From the NCBI GenBank assembly GCA_949152475.1, contig OX424564.1, positions 8,308,001 through 8,372,000 on the forward strand: a stretch of 64,000 nucleotides of DNA. Reading direction: 5' to 3'. The number at the start of each line of letters is the position of its first letter. Within the stretch, counting starts at the first letter, position 1. Position numbers and translations under genes: made by a program. Positions 51,101 through 62,889 of the stretch are shown in pieces. Under the pieces are notes generated by a model. That model was not told the origin of the DNA and did not search any database. It worked only from the letters and a program-made list of their open reading frames with translations. The DNA is from Terebella lapidaria. Lineage: Eukaryota > Annelida > Polychaeta > Terebellida > Terebellidae.

Positions 51101-54100
51101 CAGTACCAGGCCAGACGCCTTTGAAGTTGACCCTCCGTCCTGACCAACATGCCCCCTATCAAGTGAGGAAGATGCGCTTCCAATGAGGTGGAGAGCTGCT
51201 TGGAGTAAGCGGAATGTCCTGATCTTTTTATTGGAGTCAATAATCGCCTCTGATTGAACTTGTTCAAGTGCAGACAGTTGGTCGGATGGTTGGGAACTTG
51301 GGGATATGCGAGGAAGTGGTTGGGAGCTGATTGGCAGTTATCTCGACAGTGGAGAAAGTTTCACTGCCTCATACTAGGCTACTAGAACTGTAGAGAGAAG
51401 AGCCGCAATCACGCGCAGGCCCCAAAAAACACTTGACGTACATACGCTGTGTATTTACATTTATAAAAGCTGCAGAACATGCACCGTTGTTGATTGTTGG
51501 AAGGGAGAGTGACGTGCGGTGAAGATCGCCAGGAAACAAGCCACGACTGCCCTCTTGGTCTGTTTTACGGGCAGGAGCTACAGAAAAACCGTGATGAACG
51601 CTGCCGACATCGATGGCTTTCTGAGTGAATGGAGGATGCATGGAACAGCTAAGCGAAAATACAGTGAAACATGCTAGAAGTATTGGAGTTATGTTTAGGA
51701 GGAGTCTCGTTCAATACCTTCCATGTGTTTCTCACATGTAGCCAAGGTGGAACATTGTTAAAATAGAAAACAGGCGAGATTGTCTAGATTGGATGGTTAT
51801 TGCTGAGTCAAGCTTTGACAGATACCTTCTCTTGCCCATGATTGAGGATACTATCAGTTACTGACACTGTACTTGTGAAATGGTACACATTTTTCTCCTA
51901 AAAGAGATGACAACCTGAGAACATTCTTCTGTCACCTGTTGGAGTAAAAGTCCGAGTGAGCGGTAAAACATCAGACATTCCACAGCGGTGCCTTCAAGTA
52001 TAACCCGAGGTTATTGCTCGGGATTCAAAGATCAGAGATACAAATACCAGAACGCTCAGGAGTAAATCCTTTACTACACATCACATGTGGGATCCATAGA
52101 CCTTTGACTTGAGTGTCAAATTTCTCAGTCACTTGCCAAAGTTATTTCGGGATGTTACCAGAGCCAAGGTCATTTTAAATACATATTACAGGACCCTGCG
52201 ATATATCAACACTTTTTGCCACCAGCAACTCCGCCTGACTGAGTGTGTGTGAGTGTGTGTCCTAGATTGTACTAACACTGCCTGGCCTATACAGACAGGA
52301 CCCTGCAGTACGAGACACTAGAGTGATAGCAGTGGCCTGTAGCCTCGTCTCAGCGGACCCATTGACAAATATTTGTGGCCGTGGATCGCTGGCGCTGAGT
52401 TGAGATGGGCTAGACAACACTAGTCGTGGACAGATATCTACAGCGATGTGTGCCGGTGGTAATCGCAACGTTTATCGGACCCACCGAGGAGATTTTGTTT
52501 GAGAGATAAAATTATTATAGTGACAGGCACAGGGGGAGTGGCTTTTTATCACGGAAACTAGATATTTCCTGAAAATACTTTACAGATCTCAATCAAGAGG
52601 AGTACGTGTTATCAGTGCAGTGTACGTGTGCGTGATCGCGATACATGATTTCAGTCCATGATTGGATAAAAATTATACTACAAGTGATTGGTTAAGTATG
52701 AAAAGGCAAGCGGAAATTAAAATAAAATTGTTTACAGTCTGCTGATTGAACTTTTCTACATTCTAGAGGACTGGGATTGCGTAATATCTACCAGAACATG
52801 TTCCAGTAGTAAAAATACTCACAATGGAGTTCCTGCAGAACTGAATAGTTGGAATATTTGTGGCTTGGTGCCAAATTAATGCAGTATGTTTTCAACCAGC
52901 AAGGACTAATACATCAGGATTATTTGTTTAACACAATCATGGTAAGTTCATTCATTTACATTTAAATAATCAGGTCTGTAAGTTCTGTTTGAGTGAAGTA
53001 TATCGAAAAGAACACTTTTGACGCATCGATCAGTCTATGTTTTATTTTGGGTGATAGAAATATTCAAAGTTGGCTAGAGCATGATACAGTGTCATCATTG
53101 ATTGGGACAGTCATGTACTTCCAACAACCAGTTTTACAGTCAGGTGTAACAAGCCTATAGGGCAAAATACTTGTCAGACAGAACATAAAAAACGCCTTCG
53201 CAGAAGTAGTATTTTTTTTGTACATAAAGATCTGATAAAGTCATACAGTTGATATATGGCTATCATGATGAATAGGGACATAGCTTTTAGTTTTGCCTAA
53301 TCGCTGTGAGTATTCCCTGAATGATGTTGATAAATGCTTCAATATAAATACACGGAAATTTTCAGTTTTTCCTATGAGTAAATAGTCAGTGTAGTTGTAT
53401 CCGCCTGGAGAATATATTTGTTCTAGCAAACAAATTGTTCCAATAAAGAATGGGAGTATGTGTACAAGTATCTCATTGCATGCAACATGTCAACCATGTC
53501 AACATACGACCTTCCATGAAATTGTTTGTCTATATAATTGATTGTGTGAACATAGTGATAAAATTAATTTAAACTTCAATACGGATTGATAGCTTGCAAA
53601 TATACTGGTAGGTAAACATTGTAAAAAGTAAATACCGTATTTGAGATTGAAATCAGCTATAATAATTAGGCAACAATTACTTAGTCATTCAGGCATCAGT
53701 CAATAATTGTGGATTCAGTTAAAGTGCCTAAATAAACCACCAATTACGGCATTTAACCTCATATATATTGTATATGTACATATTTTCTCACACTGTGCAT
53801 ATGCTACAATGGCCTCAGTTAACCCTCAAACCATGAATTATGTATGAATGAGAAGGGTCTACTATAGTTACTCTGTGTTTAGTCATGATAATAATGGTCA
53901 TCCTGATCGCCATTAGTACGAGATGGATTTACCGGTACCTTATAACACAACATACCCACTCATGTAATTTCATAGTCCAATTTTGACACACGCGAGATAC
54001 AGCAGCAAATGTACGACATTCATCATACCCGAAATACTTAAGACTATTGGTCTTAGGTATTTCTGATCATACTAATAACTACTCAGGACTTGAGTGATTA

Positions 54101-57100
54101 GAAAATGTGTAATCGTTAATAGTGTGTTTGTAATCGTATCGAATCCAATTAATCGTTACTGGAATATCAGACACTAAATGTATGTTTTATGCATTCATGT
54201 AGATTGTGTTATCATATACCTCATTGCTATGTCACTGATAAAACTTTCGTGTACTTGGCAGTCGTGTGCTAATGATGTACACATATTACATAACACAGGT
54301 CTCCAATAGATGATTGAGTAAGTTCTGAGATTGGGACAGCGTAAACAAACCGATGTCACAAGTGCAGTAGAACGGCTGGGAATCATTAATGTTTAATGAG
54401 CGGTTATTGAGGTGTGAGGCTGTGGATTGTTTGTACAGTGGGCAGTACATGTATGTAGTTTATCAGTGACCTGCCTCTCTGCTCCCTGCTGATCATTGCT
54501 AGATACATGTACAGTGTTATAGCATACAACGGAACACAGCATCATAGCTGCCAGAAATATGTTTTTGCGTAATCTATAAAACAAACATAGTCACTGGTGT
54601 CTAGCCTATTTCCTTTTGCCCAGGGGCAATGAAACATAAATATAGCATGATAAACATTAAATAATTATGTAACTGCTGAAAGAATCGGAGATGTTTTTGG
54701 GGAGGGGGGGGGGGGGGGGAGGTTGAGGTGGTGACAGCTGTGTCATGTTTGGACATCATGGATACATCTCCCTCTGGTCATGCTAGTGTTGTCATGGCTA
54801 CATGTACATCCCTGGACCCTAATGAGTGCAAAAACAAGTGTTCTGGGCTGGAATCTACATAGTTGATGTATCTATCAGGGAAAACATACTGTCACACACT
54901 TATGTAAGTGATGACATCGCCTGCTGGCTGTCATATTTGAATATAAATGTCTGAATACTATTACATGTCATGCAATATGCGAGCAAAAACCATCAGTACA
55001 TATATTCAGTGTTGTGGATGCATAATGATTATAATAACGATAACAGGCATGATGACTTTTTGTCAGTATGTGCTCATAACTCATGGCCTTATCTTTGAAA
55101 TTAGCATCTAAGATTTTTATTATTAATATTGTCAAAATTACGGACTCATATATTCATGTAGAATTATGAAAAATACGCTGGACTTTTTTTTTCTCATTTC
55201 CACAATACACAATATTATATTATGAAACAATCACACGCTTTTTACTATACTACATTTTCCATATTCTCTGTGTTTTTTCTGTCTGAATTTCGCACCATTT
55301 CGAGTTGTTTCCGGCTCCAGTCATCAGCTTGTAACTCTCCCATGATTTCTTGAATATGTTTGCCTGGATTGATCTATGCTAGTCCCACTCAGCTTTAGCA
55401 TGGTGTGGATGCGAGGGGTGGGGAGGGAAGGGGGTGGCGGGCGGCGAGGGTGGAAGCTAAAAGTCCTTGCTTCCACCAGTTCCATGACACATTACTGGAT
55501 GAACACTCCATTTGGTGCCAAAACACTTGACATCTGTGATTTTTCCCCTGTGCGGGCCCTCAAACTGTGGCGTCAGATTGGTTGAGGAGCACTTGGACAC
55601 TATTGATAACAGTCATTGATAACAATGATTGATAAGGGAAGGAGCTGTTAACGGTTACAATTTTACTTCCCATAATTGCACTGTCACGTTTTGTGATTTT
55701 TTTTGTTTAATATGATTCAAAATGGTGTAGCAGTCTACAGGAACTTTTTGATATCAAGTGATCATTTCCTGTGAAATAGATCCATGGCATTTATACGATT
55801 GAATACCAGTGCTGCCATGAAAACCGTTTCAGTAACAGTTGTGTGAAAACTACTTGTACTGCTGGATTTTTGTCACACCCCCCCCCCCCCCACCCCCCCT
55901 AAAACTTGTGTTAAAATGTAGTATGAATTACGGCATCATGTTATAAATAATTCATAGATGAATGAATGACGTCGAATAAAATCATGAATAGAAGTTGCGG
56001 TTTGATAGTACTTCTTCCATAATGTATGGTATTACATATTACATGTATGTGAATGTGTTATCATAGACTGGGGAAGTGAAATGAGATATTTGGATTGTGA
56101 CTGTAGGGGGACTAACCGTGGGAATTTTGTGGAAATGTGACAACACCCATGAATATGGCCTGCATGATAACTCTCATTCAAATGCGTGTTGCATGTCTGT
56201 TCTAGGCGTGTTATTTTGGGAAATTGTAATCTGTATTTCTAATCAAAATATCCCCCCCCCCCCCCCCCAAAAGAAAAATAGACGTGAGGACCTATATAAG
56301 AGATGTTGCTCTGTCTATGCAGCTTTTCAGTCTGGTTCACCAACCACATAGAAAATTGCAATAGCGTTGTCAATCAGAAATGATTCAAACATGATATACA
56401 TGAGCATACATAGACGGCGTCTGTTGCGCTACCGTTTACAACACATACAATGTGTCTCTGTGCCAGCAGACAAAATGGATATGGCGCGTGTCTTCCCTAG
56501 ATCCAGAGGATTACAGGTATCCATGACAACATGCATAGTATATGTCGGGAGCTGACACATAATAATTAGGTGAAGACAAAATGTTTTCTTCACAGGGCAT
56601 ACCAGAACATATGTCCAAGGAGAGATTTTGTGTATTTCTGATCTGACCAAATCAAACTGATTGGAAACATGCTTGTTCTGAAACATGAAGGAGAAATTTT
56701 GCCTGACAAACTAGCAATTTTCAAGTAATAACAAACAGGCAACTAGAAGTGAGTAAAATTCAGTTACTTCCTCTCAATTGGAAATTTTTTTTTGTGTGTG
56801 TGGAAAATATTGTGACAAAAAACTGCCGTCAGTTAGTAGGAAAAAAGCTTTAGGAAACTTCCAACTGGAAGTAAGTTGAACCCAGTTGCTCTCCCACGAT
56901 TAAAGACCTAGCATGCCGATGAAAGTGCTTTTCATTTAGTCCATTTTGAATAGTTATCAATGAATTCGAAAGAATTTTACAAATACAATCACTGGGTTTC
57001 GAGATATCAAATCAAATAGGCACTCCTTCCGTAAATTGCCGAAGATTTTGATCACGATTTTAGTATGGGTCACGTGGTTGGTTACCTCAGTTGAGGCAGA

Positions 57101-59420
57101 ACTGAAAGTACATGTAGCCAGCAAGGTAAAACTGCATGTCGCCTATTCATTCCTGTTGTGTATGTTTGACAAATCAAGTGAATGGGTGAGATGGAGGGAA
57201 TACGGCATTTCTTGTCTTGAAATTTAGATTCAGTACTATTCATTCTCTCAGAAGGGAGGTTTGTTGAACTGCAAGATGCCCAGTATTTGCTGGTTTTCGC
57301 GTGTTTTCTTTCGAATCTCATGCCTTTTGGAGTGGTTTTTAGGTTACCGGACCTTTGGTCTGATAACCTATTGGCATGGCGTTGCGTCCGTCGTCCGTTC
57401 GTCCGTCCGTCCGTCCTTCCGTCCGTCCGGCGTTAACATTTTTATCTTTAAAGTTAGCGATCGAATCTTTCTGAAATTTTGCACAAAAATGCCTAAAAAT
57501 ATTTTGAGAAGGAGGTATTTTTTTGTTTTTTGATTTTCACATTTTTTTCAAAATGGCGGCCGTTTTTGTCGAAAAACGCTCAATTTTGGACTTTGACGGC
57601 CATTTTCTCAAAAACTGTCTGATCAGTTTTGAGTTTTTGGTTTCAAAAGATTCCCCTCATATACCTCTGTGATATGTATAAGTTTGGTTGCCCTAAATTC
57701 GCCGGTTTCCGTGTGGCGGCCATTTTGAATTTTTGTCAGGTCGGCGAAAAAATTTTTTTTCGCCCCAAATCGCATTACTATCCATTTTGGGCCATTTCTA
57801 GGGCAAAAAATTTTTTTCACCCTTTGAAAAAAATTTTGGACTTAGAAAATTTTCGGCACTTTTTTCCTTCATAATGGGAGCTGTCCGGACTGTACTCATA
57901 GAACGCTTGAAGATAGAGCTTAGAAATTGGCACTTTCAAATGGAAAGTCATATATGGCGACTTGTGTGGTGACCTTGAATTTGACCTTGGATGACCTTGA
58001 AAGGTCAAAACAGCCATTTTTGGGTCGAAAAATGCTCAAATTTGCACCTGGTCTGTATTTTCTCAAAAACTGTCTTATCAGTTTTGAGATTTTTGCTTAA
58101 AAAGATTCCTCTTATATACCTCTGTGACACGTGTAAGTTTTGTTGCCCTTGAAACGCCGATCTCCGTGTGGCGGCCATTTTGAATTTTTGACGAGTCGAC
58201 GAAAACAAATTTTTTCGCCCCAAATCGCATTACTATCCATTTTGGGCCATTTCTAGGCAAAAAAAATTTTTCACCCTTTGAAAAAAATTTTGGACTTAGA
58301 ACATTTTCGGCACTTTTTTCCTTCATAATGGGAGCTGTCAGGACTGTACTCATAGAACGCTTGAAGATAGAGCTCAGAAATTGGCATTTTCAAATGGGAA
58401 GTCATATATGGCGACTTGTGTGGTGACCTTGAATTTGACCTTCGACGACCTTGAAAGGTCAAAACAGCCATTTTGAGGTCAAAAAAATGCCCAGATTGGC
58501 CTCTATAGATGAAATGCTTGCAGATAGAGCTCATGTTTGCATTATGAACATATAGGAAGACATATATGGCACAACTAATGATGACCTTGAACTTGACGTC
58601 AGATGACCTTGAGTGCCAAATGTCTGACTTGAAATGTGTAAATTGACCTGAGCGGCCTAAACGATTCCACCCAACATATAGAATATCAAATCCCGCACAC
58701 ATACATGTTATGGTAACATCGAAGTTCATACGGATGACCTTGATTGGTAAATCCCAAGGTCATGTTTACACTGCGAACCTTGATTGGTAAAAGCTATGTT
58801 ACCTGCCAATGTTGCCATGGCCAAACCAAAATTGTCCGGTAACCTATCTTAGCCTTTGGGCTAATTTTCTATCTTTCAGCTGACCGCCCAAATTACGCAT
58901 TTTACGTTTTTGGCCAGCCATCAAAGCACATTTTGCCTCAACTGACGTCACGATTACGGAAACTGCCGAAGCTATTTTGTTCACCGGCATGAGAAGGCGA
59001 TTGTAATACTGGCTCAATATATTCGATAACATGTCGCTGTTATTAATTACCAATTAACACGAACATCTTTTTTTATCACCAAATGTCCACAATGCCTTCA
59101 TCCGAACAGGAATAAACCATATAATGGTACCTTGCTACTATGACTTTAAAATACTCAATTTTGTGTCCTAACAGATGTTGCAGGCGAAGGCTCTGTACGA
59201 CAATGTGGCAGAGACGCCGGAGGAGCTGGGGTTCCGACGTGGCGACATTCTGACGGTCTTGGAGCAGGACTCCTGCGGTCTCCAGGGCTGGTGGTACTGT
59301 ACAATCAACGGCCAGCGCGGCATCGTCCCTGGCAACCGGCTGAAAATCATCAACCGCAAGCCGCCGCCCGACCACGCTGCCGTCAAGGAAGCTCTGAAAA
59401 CATGGCACACCCAGAACAAG
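39131..59420 (+). CDS. CAS-family scaffold protein (BCAR1/NEDD9-like), N-terminal part
   Basis: CAS proteins are focal-adhesion scaffolds: an N-terminal SH3 binds FAK/PYK2, followed by a tyrosine-rich substrate domain and a C-terminal FAT-like domain. Only the start is in the window. The coding exon 59175-59420 (82 codons, phase 0 at both ends) encodes MLQAKALYDNVAETPEELGF, then GDILTVLEQD, GWWYCTINGQRGIVPGNRLK, a nearly invariant CAS-type SH3 (residues about 3-60), then PPPDHAAVKEAL. An ATG directly followed by GTAAGT at 39131-39133 provides a first exon in the right phase, as in vertebrate BCAR1/NEDD9, where the first exon supplies only a few residues. A second such ATG exists at 52939. The donor after 59420 (AAG|GTCGGT) is weak; reading through would end at 59483. 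Vertebrates have several paralogues, so no single symbol is given. Confidence 0.88.
43524..43730. mobile_element. MITE of about 207 bp with ctgtaaa ends
   Basis: Left end ctgtaaaggtatgaaatttc then gcg; right end cgcgaaattttatacgtttacag, its inverse with two differences. Interior cgcgaa words are repeated. It is followed by an (AC)(AT) microsatellite at 43730-43752. Confidence 0.65.
48827..48946 (+). other. Candidate non-coding 5' UTR exon of the CAS gene
   Basis: A 120-bp segment preceded by tttccctgcag and followed by GTAGGA. Its short open frame (MLDDVAEAAE, then stop) excludes translation through it from ATG 39131. Spliced to 59175, translation could start at the ATG that opens the SH3 exon. 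Supported only by splice-site look. Confidence 0.3.
52939..52941 (+). promoter_or_regulatory. Downstream alternative first exon end of CAS gene (ATG|GTAAGT)
   Basis: acacaatcATG|GTAAGTTC again places an ATG exactly before a consensus donor, with adenine at -3 and phase 0 as required by the SH3 exon. The 5' UTR start is not delimited. Confidence 0.6.
57337..58868 (+). mobile_element. GGTTACCGG-type repeat, longest copy, with internal duplication
   Basis: Begins ttttaggttaccggac and a GTCC-rich run (gtccgtccgtccgtccttcc), and ends gtccggtaacctatcttagc then ctttgggctaatttt. A segment of about 450 bp occurs twice in tandem: tgtggcggccattttgaatt at about 57711 and again at about 58167. The right half is rich in tgaccttga words. 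It sits just upstream of the SH3 exon, inside the CAS intron. No transposase. Confidence 0.75.
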
Positions 59421-62400
59421 GTCGGTATTGTGTGCTTCTCTGATAAATGTTCATGGATTTATGGAGTTTGGACTTGGGACTAACTTTAATTTGGTAATAT
59501 CTTCTAATATTAAAACTGGAAATTTATTGAATTTGTGCAATTAACATGGGCTACCTAGATAAGCTGGGTAGGAATCTATTTCATAAATTCATGTTTTGTA
59601 GTAGCATAATGCACATTGGGATGAACTGTTGAGTGATATAGGGCTGACACATATCTATATGACAGCGTGGTGGATCACGTTCTGGCATGCTCTCTCCGAA
59701 AACATGCTACAAAGATTGATACCGCGGGTGGTAGTGCCTGGATGTGTCACCAGGGGGCTCTCTCCCTGGTGACAGACGACTTGCCATCACAGCGTGGGAG
59801 AGGGGTGGGGGGAAGTTGCTATGGTGACAGGCAGTGTGGGATAAATGTTTGTTTTGCAAGGGAAGAACTCATCATCGTAATTTGTCATCACACAACTGTA
59901 TTGCTTGATAAACAACATAATATTTTCATGGGGGTACATCTGACACAGAAGCATTCTCAGTGTTAAGTTAAGCGTTTTGTCACAATAATAAATCCCATCT
60001 CTCTTATGGGTTTCTGATAATACTCAAACATTTTACATACATTCACTCTCTGTTTCATTTAAGTCAGAATACATATATGCATTATTCACTGTAAAGACCT
60101 GAATATACATGTTATGCTAGTACATGTACATGAATGTATGCATAGGGTAATACCATCAGTAGTCCCCATCATGACATTGGTTGTCATGGTAATGCATGTC
60201 AACTCCAGGTCTGTTCAGGGGTGAAACTGAAAGCGATTACCTACCGAATATTGTGGTCAAACATGACCATTTTTGGAAGTAAAGAGAGATAGGGCGAACA
60301 GATTATTCGGAAGGGGGGGGGGGGGGGGGGGGGGAGGTGATGACAAAAGGGATGAAGTGGTTCTGGTGACAGTATTGCACTGGCCATTTCGGTCAAAATG
60401 GAATTAGGGGCTGGGGGACAGGGGATGGGAGGGGGGAGGTGATTTATGAGAACATCTGGATTACAGGAGTCTTCGTGGAAATTTAAGCAGGAGATCAGCC
60501 ATGATAATGAAAATGTGTTTGGAGTAAATAAGATGCAAATTAGGGGGTGTGTACGGCAAGGAAATGTATGCTGGAGAATTAATGAAGATGGGGGAGGGGG
60601 GGGGGGAGGGTATGTGATACATTGGGGTGGGGTGTAGATGCAGTTCATTCTTGGTGCGGGGAAGGAACAATTTTCTTTTGTGCAATATTCCTTTGGTATT
60701 GATATTGTTATGCAGATGCCAGATATATATAGGAACTTCTTTTCAAGGCATTAGTCTGCCTAGACGGGATACATACAGCTCCATCGAACTTGTTATAATA
60801 CATGAATAGACACAGGCATAAAAGACAACAAAAATGCATCCCATTGAGCTCATGAAATAATAACGCGGGATAGATCTGCGGTATGAATCGTCCCAAGCTG
60901 AACTCCGGACGTCCTCCTGCTGCAATCAATAGCGAGTCATTGACGATATTGTGACGGGGAGAAACTGCCGTCAATCGAGGGGAAATAAGCCAAATGCATG
61001 CTTAGACACACTCGGTATTGTGGTCTCTCGGATGTCCATAGTGCTCAGATACTGTGCTCAATGGTTATTCAAATATTTAAATTTGGAAGTGAGTTTTACC
61101 ACTCAGGATATCAGAAAGACTGGTGAACAATGGAATCATGAGCAGTCTATTGTGTTTTGGGAAAAAGAAGGTTAGTTTTATGGCCGATGAAGTAGGTACA
61201 AATAACTCAGCGTGAGATAGGATACTGTAGGAAATTCATTGTCAGTATTTGCAAACTTGGCTAAGTTATGTTCATCACTATAATGGAAAAGTAGACATGA
61301 AAATTACCCTGGTAACATCATCTGATTCAATCATTCAGAACCATGGTTACTGTAGATTATATTGCTTTTATTCAATGTATATTAAAATTGATTTGAACAT
61401 GATCAATGGAGCACAAACTGTTGAGATACATTTGCATTTATAAATTGACATTTTCCATTATAAAATTGTATTTTCTCAAGACAGAAGCATATTTTTGACA
61501 TTTTAGTTCATAATGCAACATATACATGCATACAATGTAGCTCCCTTTATCAACATCATGCCCAATAGCCCATGTATCTATGGCTTGAACAGAACCTGTG
61601 GCCAAATGTTGTGTGTAGTTAAATTGTTAGGCAACCTCATCACTGTTAGTTTCCATGTTAATTGGCAGGCCGCACATTGTCGGAAGTGTGCCAATTTGGC
61701 TGTGTTGACGTGCTCATATTGGGAAATGCCTAACATGTTAGGTAACATTGTACTAGAGGGCCTAACCTTTGTAAGTCTTTACACAAAAATTATGTCTTAG
61801 ATCTAAATGTGCAGTAAAGGGATGGTGTGTCACTTGAAAAAGTAGCAGTACATGTATACGTGTAGTCCATTTGAATCCAAAGCAAAAAGACTTTTGGCAC
61901 ATGTAGGTAAACCATCAGATATAGATGCAGTTTTAGCAGAAAGCACTATTCAGCTTAGGAAGTGAGAATCATAATAGATTGGATATTTTATGGTACATTC
62001 AATTTACTTAGTTGGAACCTGACATTTCGTCCTACTTCCCACATAAAAGCCACTGCCTTGGCAAAAAAAAAAAATCTGTTTAATGACCTTGTAACTTTGA
62101 AAAGAACCTTCCATCATCAAATAGAAACACCCAAGGAGTTATAAAAGAAACGATGTCACAGGCTGCACCAGCTCTGACTTGGACCAAAAAAAACTCTCAT
62201 AGTTGTAGACAGGCATTTCATCAAGGGTAAATAACTAGATGGGGGTGCAGTAAGGTTGGGCTGTAACGAAATGTAAAGTGCAAAAAAATACACCAACATT
62301 TTTAATTCTGATGGGTTTAATGGTACCCCATGGAGTCCGGTTCCAGGTGTCCCCTCGAGTGGGCTGTGTGTAGATACAAGTAGGTTCAGAGATGGTGATA

Positions 62401-62889
62401 AAAGATGATAGGTCATCGCAGGTTAACCTCCTTGCCTTCTTTTGTCACTATGGGTAGACATACACTAAAGTAAACCTAATTTTGCACTGCATGGTGTCTC
62501 GTAACTAATGGCACTTGAAGATGTTCACTGTATGGCTTGTATTGTGGAGCTTTGGTTCTGGTGACTTGTGAAGAAGATGTTTCAATATACATGTACTGTA
62601 TGTATGAGAGGGACCCCCTAAAGGCTTGTCACATGACCAGTGTGGTTAGCCAAGGTCTATACCCTGGTATGAAAATATCTTGTTTTGCAGTTGTATCATA
62701 TTTCACACCATTGGAATGTCAAGAGTACATTCATACCAGTAATTCAAACTAGACGTGAAGGCCTAGAGGCCTTGGGGCATTTCGATACACAACACAATCA
62801 CAGGTGAACTGTTTATTACTGACAACTCTGCAGCCAAAATGATTATGTAGATACATCCATTTCAATCCAAGACGATGGATCAAGTTGAC
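59421..62889 (+). other. CAS gene intron, no further exon recognised
   Basis: No coding segment of the CAS substrate domain (YxxP motifs) was seen on either strand. Contains G22 at 60313-60334 and a G-rich run at about 60590-60612. Confidence 0.45.

Larger units (their letters stand above)
39134..59174 (+). other. Large 5' intron/upstream region of the CAS gene
   Basis: About 20 kb with no supported gene on either strand. Contents seen: (GA)n at 41131-41150; a CTGT-type repeat near 44728-44760; a MITE at 43524-43730; (AT)n at 48800-48816; a second ATG-donor first exon at 52941; a candidate 5' UTR exon at 48827-48946; a small hairpin gaaatac...gtatttc at about 54031-54063; G16 at 54704-54719; C14 at 55878-55891; C17 at 56252-56268; and a large repeat at 57337-58868. 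Confidence 0.5.
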
